Under the pieces are notes generated by a model. It made no database searches and was not told the DNA's origin. It saw only the letters and a list, made by a program, of their open reading frames with translations. From Holdemanella porci (lineage in GTDB: Bacteria; Bacillota_I; Bacilli_A; Erysipelotrichales; Erysipelotrichaceae): a stretch of 49,242 nucleotides of DNA. The position numbers and the translations under genes are program-made. The stretch is from the NCBI RefSeq assembly GCF_019052655.1, contig NZ_JAHQVB010000008.1, positions 1-49,242 on the forward strand, written 5' to 3'. Every line of letters begins with the position of its first letter. The stretch's first letter is position 1. Below are positions 25,374 to 32,953 of the stretch, piece after piece.

Positions 25374-25394
25374 TATGGCATAGTTAAGTTTACT

Positions 25395-25422
25395 GACGAG
25401 CGGGAGATTACTTCCGCTCGTC
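25395..25422 (+). terminator. terminator after tet(40)
   Basis: Perfect 9-bp stem GACGAGCGG/CCGCTCGTC with a 10-nt loop, 20 bp after the stop, followed by a T-rich stretch. Confidence 0.75.
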
Positions 25423-25626
25423 TTCATTTAGTAGCGCAAAATTTGAGGACTCTTTATTTCCTTATTCGGTATAGCGGAGGCGGCTGTCAATTCGACATAA
25501 TTTTCTTGTGATACTTTACCGTACATGAGCATTTGTTTCGTATTTGAAAGAACAAACTCACCAAATAAAAAAAACGATATTCGGGTGGGTTATTTTGTTA
25601 TACCCTAAATTACCCTCTGAGTAAGC
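25423..25626. other. junction region without a gene
   Basis: No gene or strong structure seen. It joins the tet module to the tail of a relaxase gene and probably contains the recombination junction. Confidence 0.4.
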
Positions 25627-26348
25627 ACGACCTTAAAGACTTAAAGGAACGGTGCAACGAGCAGAGCTGGGAACAGGGCTTGCATGTGCCGGAGAAAGGA
25701 AAGACATTTGCTGGAGAAGTCCGGGAAGAAACGGTGGCATGGAGCAAAGACACCTACCAGCTTTTGAAACAGGCAGAGCAGGGAAAGGTCAAAAGCTATG
25801 TGCAGGATATTGCCCTTGCGGTGCTGGATTGTAAGGAAACAGCGACCAGCCGGGAAACCTTTATCCGGCTGATGAATGAAAGAGGGTACGGGGTGGACTG
25901 GCAGGACAGCCACAAGTACATCACATATACCGACTTAGCCAGGGAACAGGCAGGAGAAAAGGCTTGTAAAATCAGGGATAACAAGCTGGAAAAATACTAC
26001 AATATGGATTTTGGAAAGGAGAGTATGGAGCATGAGTTTGAGAGAAATGCACGAACAGCAGAAGCAGAGCAGTCCAAGAGAGCAGCTTCAAGAGTTAAAC
26101 CGACAGAGCCGGACAGAGCTGGAAAACAGTCTGCTCAAAGAAGCGTTGGCGATGTCGAGCGAGAACTGCGAGGAATTGATGAAGCAGTCAAATCAAGAAC
26201 AAGTGAGGGCAGAGCAGAACAGGCAGAGAGACGCAGAGCAGAACAGGAAGCTCATCAGCGAGCTGAAGCAGAGCGTAGAGCTGCTGAAGAACAGCAACGA
26301 ATTGCTTCAAGACGCTATATCGGGCGAGATTGGGAGCCTGAAAGATGA
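25627..26348 (+). pseudogene. relaxase C-terminal part (Tn4451 TnpZ-like), N-terminus lost
   Basis: The frame is readable from KDLKERCNEQSWEQG through HVPEKGKTFAGEVREE, YVQDIALAVLDCKETATSRE, MNERGYGVDWQDSHKYITYT and a long charged coiled coil rich in Arg, Glu and Ala. These are hallmarks of the C-terminal half of transposon and plasmid relaxases in Firmicutes. The HUH nuclease domain is absent and no start fits the full frame, so it is a remnant. Its last third overlaps another real-looking gene in a different frame. Confidence 0.75.
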
Positions 26349-26604
26349 GGTTAAGGAAAACACCGTCCAAGAGGTTAGAAAGGCGTTACAGGCGAATATA
26401 GAGGCTATACAGAGGGCTACAAAGCTTCTTGAGAAGCAGTCTGATACACTTACGAGCGTGATGAAGCAGAAGATCCGGGAGCTTGAGGAAAGTAAGAACA
26501 GTTTTTTTAGATATGAGGGCTTGAAGTTGTACCTGTTTTGGGGCGGTATGGTCTGCAATATTTTAGTGTTTCTTATGCTGTTGTATGGTATGATTAGTAA
26601 GTAA
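26032..26604 (+). CDS. coiled-coil protein with C-terminal membrane anchor, overlapping relaxase tail
   Basis: A 190-aa protein, ATG 26032 (MSLREMHEQQKQ) after GGAAAGGAG. Long coiled coils (LISELKQSVELLKNSNELLQ, IQRATKLLEKQSDTL) end in one membrane helix (YLFWGGMVCNILVFLMLLYG). The first 317 bp overlap the relaxase tail in another frame, as in known mobA/mobB overlaps. It probably helps hold the relaxosome at the membrane. It seems intact, unlike its partner. Confidence 0.7.
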   Translation: MSLREMHEQQKQSSPREQLQELNRQSRTELENSLLKEALAMSSENCEELMKQSNQEQVRAEQNRQRDAEQNRKLISELKQSVELLKNSNELLQDAISGEIGSLKDEVKENTVQEVRKALQANIEAIQRATKLLEKQSDTLTSVMKQKIRELEESKNSFFRYEGLKLYLFWGGMVCNILVFLMLLYGMISK

Positions 26605-26642
26605 AAAGAAATCGATAAATTAGAATTTGACGGGGAGGTCTC

Positions 26643-27065
26643 ATGAGGACAGAATATAAACACAATCCGCCCATTCCATATAGTCTGCATGATATGCGGG
26701 TCAAAAAGATTATAATTCAAGATAAAACAATAGTCCTTGAATTCGAGGACGGATATGAAAAACTTACAGAACCTTTTGAACAGGTCGAGGGAAACATCAC
26801 AATCGAAGGTGTGGATTTTGATTGTACCTGCGTTATGTTGCAGAGCAAATGGGGAAACTATGGAAAATTCAACGGTGAGAAATTAGAACTGGAACGCTTT
26901 ATAAAGAGATACAAAAACTATAGCTTTGAAATTGTAGATGAATTATACGGGTATAATCAAGTATTGTATTCTGGTTATTTATCTATCTTAGAAACAGAAG
27001 ATTTAGTTCAAATGGACATTTCAATTTACTTTACGGGCAAAATTATTTACGATACAAAAGAGTAA
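26643..27065 (+). CDS. hypothetical cytosolic protein
   Basis: A 140-aa soluble protein starting MRTEYKHNPPIPYSLHDMRV after GGGAGG. Strand-rich with a conserved-looking start (IPYSLHDMRVKKI, LEFEDGY) and end (DISIYFTGKIIYD). The pattern recalls small Imm-type or DUF proteins, but I do not recognise it. It is the last rightward gene before a set of leftward small genes. Confidence 0.6.
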   Translation: MRTEYKHNPPIPYSLHDMRVKKIIIQDKTIVLEFEDGYEKLTEPFEQVEGNITIEGVDFDCTCVMLQSKWGNYGKFNGEKLELERFIKRYKNYSFEIVDELYGYNQVLYSGYLSILETEDLVQMDISIYFTGKIIYDTKE

Positions 27066-27097
27066 CAAATTCTAATTTTCAATTTTACAAGTTGGAA

Positions 27098-27331
27098 TTA
27101 TTCTTTACTATCCATCCACATTAAAACCTTCTTACAATTAGGACAATGCCATGCAGGACTTTCTATAACTGATGTTTTTAGGCTAATGCTTTTTTGCGTA
27201 AAAAAGCCTTTTATTCCAGTTTTCCAGTTTTTTTCTTCATCAGAAGTAAATTCGTACCAATGCCCACCACCTTGTCCTATACCTTGAACAGTTCCCTGTT
27301 CCATTTCCATTCCACAATCTAAACATTTCAT
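27098..27331 (-). CDS. small zinc-ribbon protein
   Basis: A 77-aa protein with CLDCGMEM (Cys3, Cys6) and HCPNCKKVL near the end: two CxxC pairs forming a zinc ribbon around a short strand-rich core (GGGHWYEFTSDEE). It resembles the DUF6487/PF20097-type small proteins; function unknown. First of a leftward gene group. Confidence 0.65.
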   Translation of the reverse strand: MKCLDCGMEMEQGTVQGIGQGGGHWYEFTSDEEKNWKTGIKGFFTQKSISLKTSVIESPAWHCPNCKKVLMWMDSKE

Positions 27332-27359
27332 ATGCTACTTTCACCTCCACGTAAATTCT

Positions 27360-27602
27360 TTACATAAGTCTGCTTATCAGGTTATATGCTGTGACTACAT
27401 AGACGAAAATTGCGATGCCTACAAATATCATAGCATCTTTCTTCGCACCCTTATCATAACACTCCTTTGCATTTGTCAAAAAAGTTAATCCCATAAATAC
27501 AAACATAATCGGTAGTGTTATATTAGTAGAAACTATGTTCATCAGTCCCAGCGAGCCAAAAATGATAGTTAATACGCTAAATATTGCTTTCCATATACGC
27601 AT
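27360..27602 (-). CDS. DUF3953-like small membrane protein
   Basis: An 80-aa protein with three hydrophobic segments (about 5-25, 29-43, 56-76) and a charged ECYDKGAKKDA loop, as in DUF3953 membrane proteins. AGGAGG is just before the ATG. It may be co-transcribed with the DUF2500 fragment upstream; function unknown. Confidence 0.6.
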   Translation of the reverse strand: MRIWKAIFSVLTIIFGSLGLMNIVSTNITLPIMFVFMGLTFLTNAKECYDKGAKKDAMIFVGIAIFVYVVTAYNLISRLM

Positions 27603-27623
27603 ACATAGTCCTCCTTTACAAAT

Positions 27624-27875
27624 TCATATTCGTTCAAACGACAAATATCTCGTTCCTTGAAAAGTCAGCCTGCCAGTATCACCTTCTACAAGCATTCCAT
27701 ATTCTGTTCCAGAAACGCAAAGCTCTATTCTGTCTCCACTTTCCACCAAAAACGTCACATAATACGAAGTGCTGGTTGTAGTATGGAATCCGTGTGCACT
27801 GCTCAAATCACCTACAAGGGCATTTGACGCGGCAGGAAAGCAGGGCTTTGTTTGGGGCTGGTAAGCCGGAAACAA
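27624..27875 (-). pseudogene. DUF2500 protein, C-terminal fragment
   Basis: The last 50 residues (STSYYVTFLVESGDRIELCV, EYGMLVEGDTGRLTF, QGTRYLSF) match the C-terminal domain of DUF2500 membrane proteins. The N-terminal membrane segment is replaced by unrelated sequence (MFPAYQPQTKPCFPAA) that belongs to the GC-rich flank, so this is a truncated gene. Confidence 0.65.
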
Positions 27876-28348
27876 AGGGCTGATTTCAGCAGCAGACAGG
27901 GCGTATTATGAAAGCCCCCGTCCCTCGTCCTCCGCCCCCGGCCTATGGGACAAAAAGTCCCAAAGCTCTGGACACCGTGACCAGATGTGTGGCCACACTC
28001 CGGGAAAAGTAGCAGGACGGCAGGAAACCGTCAAGGCTGAAATGAATGGGCTGACGCCCGGCCTTGACCGTTCCCCGCCGCCCCGCTGGATGGGTGGACA
28101 AGGTGGCCAATCCCTAAAAGTGTTTGGCCGCACTCGTTCATTTTGGGGCCTTTCTTCTCCCAAAATTGAAATGGGCGGGAAAGCCCTAAAATGGCTTTCC
28201 CGCCTTGATTACCCATTAGCAAAGACGGGCGAGACTGTCAACGGCGGCGCTGAAAGCGCCGTTCATCTTGACCGTTGACTGGCTCGCCTGGCTTTGCTAC
28301 TGCCCGTAAGAGATGGAAAAACAAGATGGAAAACAAGGTTAAAAATGG
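27876..28348. other. GC-rich stretch with several perfect hairpins
   Basis: No gene called; overlapping frames on both strands look non-coding. Hairpins include GGGAC/GTCCC (27946-27960), GGGAAAGCC/GGCTTTCCC (about 28179-28203) and AACGGCG/CGCCGTT (about 28239-28264). The base composition is far above the surroundings. It may be an origin, oriT or resolution site of the donor of the mef module. Confidence 0.5.
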
Positions 28349-28378
28349 TTGACAAGTCTATCGGATGTGTGTTATACT
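28349..28378 (+). promoter_or_regulatory. promoter of the mef-like gene
   Basis: TTGACA at 28349-28354, an 18-bp spacer and TATACT at 28373-28378, 275 bp upstream of the efflux gene and 34 bp before the leader peptide ATG. Confidence 0.8.
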
Positions 28379-28412
28379 GTGCGACAGTTTGAGATTGGAA
28401 GGAGGCTTACGT

Positions 28413-28433
28413 ATGTTAATTTGTGTACGCTAA
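28413..28433 (+). CDS. leader peptide MLICVR
   Basis: ATG TTA ATT TGT GTA CGC TAA, seven codons with stop, behind a very strong GGAAGGAGG. Its position between a promoter and two terminator-like hairpins ahead of a drug-efflux gene is typical of ribosome-stalling leader peptides that control macrolide or other ribosome-drug resistance genes. Confidence 0.7.
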   Translation: MLICVR

Positions 28434-28455
28434 TAAGCAATAAAAAGTAGAAGTA

Positions 28456-28480
28456 CCTTTCCACATGATGGTGGGCTTTT
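28456..28480 (+). terminator. leader hairpin 1 upstream of the mef-like gene
   Basis: CCAC-ATGAT-GGTGG(G) followed by CTTTTTTT, about 20 bp after the leader stop. The stem is short, but the T tract is strong. Confidence 0.55.
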
Positions 28481-28567
28481 TTTGCGTGCGTATGCAAAGG
28501 AACACGTAGGTTTGACACGAGCAGTCTTTGAACTGTATCGTGGTGTTTTTTCGTGCTTTGTTGTTAT

Positions 28568-28607
28568 GCAGGCGTCTGCCCTCTCTGTGGGACAACGCCT
28601 GCTTTTT
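28568..28607 (+). terminator. leader hairpin 2 (attenuator) upstream of the mef-like gene
   Basis: GCAGGCGT pairs with ACGCCTGC across a 19-nt loop and is followed by TTTTT, 47 bp before the efflux ATG. Without antitermination most transcripts should stop here. Confidence 0.75.
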
Positions 28608-28653
28608 ATTGCAGAAACAAAGGAACAATGCAATAAAAAAGGAGGTTCGCATT

Positions 28654-29874
28654 ATGACCCAAAACAACAATTCATGGAGAAAAACTTATTTTACACTTCT
28701 TGCCGGACAAGCAATATCCTTTATTAGCAGCGGTATTTTGCAAATGGCCATTATCTTTTATTTGGTTGCGAAAACTAATTCTGCAATCATATTGACGGCG
28801 GCAACACTGATTGGATTTTTGCCGCAAGCCTGTTTAGGCCCGTTTGCAGGTGCTTTTGTTGACCGGCACAGCCGTAAAAGCGTAATGATTGGTGCGGATT
28901 TGATAATTGCCGCCGCTGGCGGTATTCTGGCGCTGGTGGCGTTTTACATGGAATTGCCCGTATGGTCTATTATGGTTGTCCTGTTAATCCGAAGTGCGGG
29001 AACTGCTTTTCATTCTCCAGCATTCAGCGCAGCAACACCTATGATTGTGCCAAAAGAGGAACTTACAAAATGCGCTGGTTACACGCAGACCATGCAAGCA
29101 GTAAGTGCGATTATCAGTCCAGCTGCCGCAGCGTTTTTATATGCTGTTTGGCCTCTTAATGCAATTATATTGTTAGATATTGTGGGTGCAATCCTTGCCT
29201 GTGTGACTGTTGCGATTTCGTCCATACCAACGCCTGAACTATGTCCAGAAACGAAAAGACAACAGTTTTTACAGGATATGAAAGAGGGGTATGTGGTATT
29301 AAAGCAAAACAGGGGCCTCTTTGCTCTGCTCTGGATTGGTGTAATTTATATGTTCTTTTATATGCCAATCAGTACGCTTTTTCCTCTCATCTGTATGTCA
29401 TACTTCAAAGGAACACCGGCCCATGCCTCTGCCGCTGAAATTGCTTTTGCGGTTGGTATGCTGCTTGGCGGAGTCATTCTGAGCATTTGGGGCGGTTTTA
29501 AGAAACGGCGGTACACCATCGGTCTTTCCGTTCTCCTGATGGGCGTTAGCAATATGCTCTCCGGGCTTTTGCCGCCAGACGCATTTCTTGTCTTTGTTGT
29601 GTGCTGTACTGTTATGGGAATTTCCGCTCCATTTTACGGTGTGCAAAATGCGATTTTTCAAGAAACGGTCAAACCAGAATATCTGGGGAGAGTTTTTTCT
29701 CTACTGACAAGCGCCGCTTCCCTCGCCATGCCGTTTGGCCTTGTCATTTCCGGGCCTCTGGCGGAGCGGCTGGGAGTTGAGAAATGGTTTGTCATTTGCG
29801 GAATTGGCATTATCATCGTTGCGCTTGCCGTATTTTTACTACCCGGTTTGAGAGAGATTGACAATACGCAATAA
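28654..29874 (+). CDS. Mef-like MFS efflux transporter
   Basis: A 406-aa MFS pump starting MTQNNNSWRKTYFTLLAGQA (GGAGG 8 nt upstream). From memory it follows Mef(A) closely in many places: ILQMAIIFYL, GFLPQACLGPFAGAFVDRHS, MIGADLIIAAAG, LIRSAGTAFHSPAF, LTKCAGYTQ and PEYLGRVFSL. Mef proteins export 14- and 15-membered macrolides. It is clearly distinct from Mef(A), so the drug may differ. The long leader with a short peptide and two hairpins suggests drug-induced attenuation. A strong terminator follows. Confidence 0.8.
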   Translation: MTQNNNSWRKTYFTLLAGQAISFISSGILQMAIIFYLVAKTNSAIILTAATLIGFLPQACLGPFAGAFVDRHSRKSVMIGADLIIAAAGGILALVAFYMELPVWSIMVVLLIRSAGTAFHSPAFSAATPMIVPKEELTKCAGYTQTMQAVSAIISPAAAAFLYAVWPLNAIILLDIVGAILACVTVAISSIPTPELCPETKRQQFLQDMKEGYVVLKQNRGLFALLWIGVIYMFFYMPISTLFPLICMSYFKGTPAHASAAEIAFAVGMLLGGVILSIWGGFKKRRYTIGLSVLLMGVSNMLSGLLPPDAFLVFVVCCTVMGISAPFYGVQNAIFQETVKPEYLGRVFSLLTSAASLAMPFGLVISGPLAERLGVEKWFVICGIGIIIVALAVFLLPGLREIDNTQ

Positions 29875-29902
29875 TCAACTGCACCTTTTTCTATTACTAA
29901 AC

Positions 29903-29956
29903 AAAATGCCTGGATGGTGGTTCTGAAAAACCAGAACCGCCGTTCAGGCATTTTTT
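29903..29956. terminator. bidirectional terminator after the mef-like gene
   Basis: Long stem: AAAATGCCTG/CAGGCATTTT outside and GGTTCTG/CAGAACC inside, with T runs on both strands. It serves the efflux gene and the opposing remnant at 29955. Confidence 0.85.
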
Positions 29957-30345
29957 ATCTTCGTCCTCTCTGCGGTTTTGGATTCTTCAGCAAGTCGGAT
30001 TTTTCCGCAATCTTTTTCAGCCACTTCCGTTCTTCTACTGACAGCTTCCTAAAATTCAGCTTGAGCCGTTTGCAGATAAACGCCAAGTACGCTTGTTCCG
30101 TGTCGCTGTCCTGGCTGACGATTTCACCAGCAGTTTCCAGCATTTCTTTTAGCGGGTTATCCTCTGGGACGCTGAAAAATCGTCCTTGTGTGTTTCCCGC
30201 AGAGCAAGGGCAATCCCGTTTATGTCCCGTTGTATCACATAGCGGCAAAACTCGTCCTCATCAATATGGGCGGTGATAAGCTGTCTTACAGACTCTGATT
30301 CAATCCAGATAGCAAGGGAGTTTATCATTTCAACCAACGATAAAA
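29955..30345 (-). pseudogene. frameshifted mobile-element protein of unknown family
   Basis: Two minus-strand frames join into one protein if one T is restored in a T run near 30177: LVEMINSLAIWIESESVRQL, DEDEFCRYVIQRDINGIALA, LRETHKDD, then FSVPEDNPLKEMLETAGEI and KRLKLNFRKLSVEERKWLKK. It is helical and basic at the end. I do not recognise it. The upstream end is lost at a junction around 30340. Confidence 0.55.
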
Positions 30346-30529
30346 TAGACATGAATTTTCTTGAATGTACTTCTGCGGAATACGGATACTTTGAATATCT
30401 ATTGATTCTTGCATGGAAAAGAAAAAAATATCCTCTAACTTTTGAAAAATCAGAGGAACTGGAAAGCCTCAAGCAATTATTTGTTTTTCCATTATTATAA
30501 TCAACATACCTCAAACGACAATGAAGATA
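30346..30529. other. junction region at the right end of the element
   Basis: A frame ending LECTSAEYGYFEYLLILAW to FEKSEELESLKQLF has gene-like composition on the plus strand but no start. It may be another truncated gene. Nothing else seen. Confidence 0.3.
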
Positions 30530-30711
30530 TTGACTTAATACGTTTTTGTAAGTCACCAAAATCAAGAAAAGAAATTGCTGAATATTTAGATATTAAAACA
30601 ACATCTTTTGTGACAAAAGAATATATTCAACCACTAGTTGATGCAGGTAAACTAAAATTGACAATTCCTGACAAGCCAAAAAGTAAAAATCAAAAGTATT
30701 ATTCTGATTAA
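30530..30711 (+). pseudogene. C-terminal winged-helix fragment of an AlbA_2-type ATP-binding protein
   Basis: LIRFCKSPKSRKEIAEYLDI, then IQPLVDAGKLKLTIPDKPKS and KNQKYYSD form the C-terminal winged helix found at the end of RecG-like or AlbA_2-type putative transcription regulators. The rest of the gene is missing. It lies inside the element, next to its right end, and ends at a terminator. Confidence 0.6.
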
Positions 30712-30726
30712 AAGAGAATACAAAAA

Positions 30727-30760
30727 AGCGTTGAAGTCAAACGATTTCAGCGCTATTTTT
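30727..30760 (+). terminator. terminator before the tRNA-Arg att site
   Basis: AGCGTTGAA pairs with TTTCAGCGCT (one G-U) followed by ATTTTT, 16 bp after the fragment's stop. Confidence 0.75.
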
Positions 30761-30769
30761 AACTCAATA

Positions 30770-30846
30770 TGGCGTCCCAGATAGGAGTCGAACCTACGAC
30801 CTTTCGCTTAGGAGGCGAATGCTCTATCCAACTGAGCTACTGGGAC
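30770..30846 (-). tRNA. tRNA-Arg(CCU), integration site of the element
   Basis: Complete cloverleaf on the minus strand: acceptor GTCCCAG/CTGGGAC, D arm GCTCAGTTGGATAGAGC, anticodon stem TTCGC/GCGAA with loop CTCCTAA (anticodon CCT, reads AGG), T arm with GTTCGACTC, encoded CCA. The 3' half lies towards the element, so integration replaced it with a working copy; the second copy is at 10085-10136. Confidence 0.95.
30795..30814. repeat. right core att repeat (20 bp)
   Basis: TACGACCTTTCGCTTAGGAG, identical to 10110-10129, inside the anticodon/variable region of tRNA-Arg(CCU). Confidence 0.8.
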
Positions 30847-30857
30847 ATATCATGATT

Positions 30858-31484
30858 TTAACACAATTCTGTAAAATCAACGATTGTTTTTACATGGTTT
30901 TTTTCAAACACCTTTTGATTGTTTGGATTTACTAAACCAATACACTCAATATTTAATGATCGAGCTGTATTGATCGCATACATCGAATCCTCAAATACAA
31001 TCGCACTTTCTGCAGTTGTATTTAAATCTTTCAATACATACTCATAGATATCCACTTCTCTTTTTGACATCTTCAATTCATCTGCTGAATATACATTCTC
31101 CATATATTCCAACATACCAAGTCGATCTAATACTTTTTCAGATAATGCCCTTGTGTTTGATGTTAATACAGCCATCTTTTTATTTTCTGAAGCACACTTC
31201 TTTATATAATCCAAAGCACCCTTCTTTGCCTCAATATGATACGCATATTGATTCAAGATATCTTCATTTACTTCATTGAACATCCAAGCCTCATCTTGTT
31301 TAGTATGAAATCTTTCTTTAATGTATGTTAAAACTTCCGAAAATTTCATCGTAAAAAAGATTTGACGAGCCTCTTCCATACTCATATACAAATCCATCTT
31401 TTTAAATAAACGAATGATGGCATCTTCCCATACGTGCATCGATTCAATTAATGTATCATCTAAATCAAAAAGTATTGTTTCCAT
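30858..31484 (-). CDS. HAD-superfamily phosphatase
   Basis: A 208-aa HAD hydrolase of the beta-phosphoglucomutase/phosphoglycolate phosphatase-like subfamily I: DxD motif FDLDDTLIES (6-15), motif II VLTSNTRALS, Lys in the SADELKMSKREVD region, and motif III VFEDSMYAINTA. A helical cap lies between residues 17 and 85. Substrate unknown. It is between two tRNA-Arg genes. Confidence 0.85.
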   Translation of the reverse strand: METILFDLDDTLIESMHVWEDAIIRLFKKMDLYMSMEEARQIFFTMKFSEVLTYIKERFHTKQDEAWMFNEVNEDILNQYAYHIEAKKGALDYIKKCASENKKMAVLTSNTRALSEKVLDRLGMLEYMENVYSADELKMSKREVDIYEYVLKDLNTTAESAIVFEDSMYAINTARSLNIECIGLVNPNNQKVFEKNHVKTIVDFTELC

Positions 31485-31496
31485 ATTTCACCTAAA

Positions 31497-31573
31497 TGGT
31501 GCGCCTGACAGGTCTCGAACCTGCAACCGCCAGAATCGGAATCTGATACTCTATCCAGTTGAGCTACAGGCGC
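31497..31573 (-). tRNA. tRNA-Arg(CCG)
   Basis: Cloverleaf on the minus strand: acceptor GCGCCTG/CAGGCGC, D arm GCTCAACTGGATAGAGT, anticodon loop TTCCGAT (anticodon CCG, reads CGG), T arm GTTCGAGAC, encoded CCA. Stems are complete. Confidence 0.93.
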
Positions 31574-31664
31574 ACTACTTGATAATTATAGCCTAAATTA
31601 GTTTCATAATCCATTAAAATGTGGTATAAAAGTTAAGGTATATTTTAGGAGGAGAATATTTTTC

Positions 31665-32918
31665 ATGGCAAAACGAATTATTCAAGTTGAAGAAAAAGTA
31701 CCCGCAAATCTGCTGATACCATTAAGTATTCAACACATGTTCGCAATGTTTGGAGCCAGTGTATTAGTACCATTCTTATTCGGTATTAACCCAGCTATCG
31801 TACTATTCATGAATGGTATCGGAACATTGTTGTTTATTTTTATCACAAAAGGAAAAGCACCAGCCTATTTAGGAAGTAGCTTTGCCTTCATTGCTCCCGC
31901 AAATATCATTATCGCAAAATTTGGATATCCATACGCATGTGGTGGATTTGTTGTGGTTGGTTTTTGCGGATGTTTATTGGCAATGATCATCAAGAAATTT
32001 GGAACTAAATGGATTGATATCGTACTACCATCTGCCGCGATGGGACCCGTTGTTGCATTAATTGGTCTAGAATTATCTTCATCTGCTGCAAATACAGCTG
32101 GAATTCTAGGAGATAACATTGACCCTAAAAACGTGATTGTTTTTGCGGTTACACTTGGTATGGCCGTAATTGGAAGTGTATGCTTCAAAAAATTCTTAAG
32201 CGTCATTCCAATCTTAATTGCCGTAGTTACAGGATATTTAACTGCTGTTGCCGTAGGCATTGTAGACTTTACTCCTGTATTAGAAGCAAGCTTTATTTCA
32301 ATTCCAAACTTCCAAGCACCAAAATTCAGTATGGATGCCATTCTAATGATGCTTCCCGTATTATTAGTTATCGCATCAGAACACATTGGTCACCAAATCG
32401 TTACAGGTGAAGTTGTAGGAAGAAACTTAATCAAAGATCCAGGACTACATCGCTCTTTATTTGCAGATAACTTCTCAACAATGATTTCAGGTTTAATTGG
32501 ATCTGTTCCAACTACAACTTACGGAGAAAACATTGGAGTTATGGCGATTACTGGCGTATACAGCGTACAAGTTATTGCTGGAGCTGCCATCCTATCCATC
32601 ATCTGTTCATTCATTGGTCCATTATCTGCATTGATTCAAACAATTCCAAATCCAGTTATCGGTGGAATCAGTTTCTTACTATACGGTATGATTGGTACAA
32701 GTGGATTAAGAATTCTAGTCGATCAAAAAGTAGATTATGGAAAAAGTGTAAACATGATTTTAACATCCGTTGTGTTCGTTGTTGGACTTAGCGGAGTAAC
32801 AATTCACTTAGGAAATATTTCCTTATCAGGAATGGTACTTGCTTGTATCACAGGAATGATCATGTCTTTACTATTCTATATCTTTGAAAAATTCCATTTA
32901 TTAAATGAAGAAGCATAA
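31665..32918 (+). CDS. uraA: NCS2 uracil/xanthine permease
   Basis: A 417-aa membrane transporter with about 14 helices. The NCS2 family features are LSIQHMFAMFGASVLVPFL at the N-terminus, IASEHIGHQIVTGEVVG (Glu of the substrate site, about 238-253) and TTTYGENIGVMAITGVYS (about 285-302). These match UraA/PyrP uracil:proton symporters, although xanthine or uric acid transport cannot be excluded. GGAGG precedes the ATG. It stands alone between tRNA-Arg and a bidirectional terminator. Confidence 0.88.
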   Translation: MAKRIIQVEEKVPANLLIPLSIQHMFAMFGASVLVPFLFGINPAIVLFMNGIGTLLFIFITKGKAPAYLGSSFAFIAPANIIIAKFGYPYACGGFVVVGFCGCLLAMIIKKFGTKWIDIVLPSAAMGPVVALIGLELSSSAANTAGILGDNIDPKNVIVFAVTLGMAVIGSVCFKKFLSVIPILIAVVTGYLTAVAVGIVDFTPVLEASFISIPNFQAPKFSMDAILMMLPVLLVIASEHIGHQIVTGEVVGRNLIKDPGLHRSLFADNFSTMISGLIGSVPTTTYGENIGVMAITGVYSVQVIAGAAILSIICSFIGPLSALIQTIPNPVIGGISFLLYGMIGTSGLRILVDQKVDYGKSVNMILTSVVFVVGLSGVTIHLGNISLSGMVLACITGMIMSLLFYIFEKFHLLNEEA

Positions 32919-32921
32919 ACT

Positions 32922-32953
32922 AAAAATTGTCATCATTCACGATGACAATTTTT
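32922..32953. terminator. bidirectional terminator between uraA and the DJ-1 gene
   Basis: AAAAATTGTCATC-ATTCAC-GATGACAATTTTT, a perfect 13-bp stem with A and T runs on both sides. Confidence 0.9.

Larger units (their letters stand above)
10110..30814. mobile_element. integrative mobilizable element in tRNA-Arg(CCU) carrying tet(O), tet(40) and a mef-like gene
   Basis: The element is bounded by 20-bp direct repeats of the tRNA (10110-10129 and 30795-30814). It encodes a tyrosine integrase, excisionase-like HTH proteins, an oriT-like region, MobC and a HUH relaxase, but no coupling protein or secretion genes, so it should be mobilized by a helper. The right part (about 21.3-30.3 kb) is a separate higher-GC mosaic with drug-resistance genes. 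The integrase lies nearest the left end, 13.5-14.8 kb. Confidence 0.75.

Noticed and set aside
30273..30500. Plus-strand frame of 75 codons near the right end
   Set aside because: Its first third is antisense to the frameshifted gene at 29955-30345 and there is no start signal; only the later part might be a gene fragment.
10110..30814. A self-transmissible ICE
   Set aside because: No coupling protein, VirB4-like ATPase or other secretion genes exist between the att repeats, so it is called mobilizable only.
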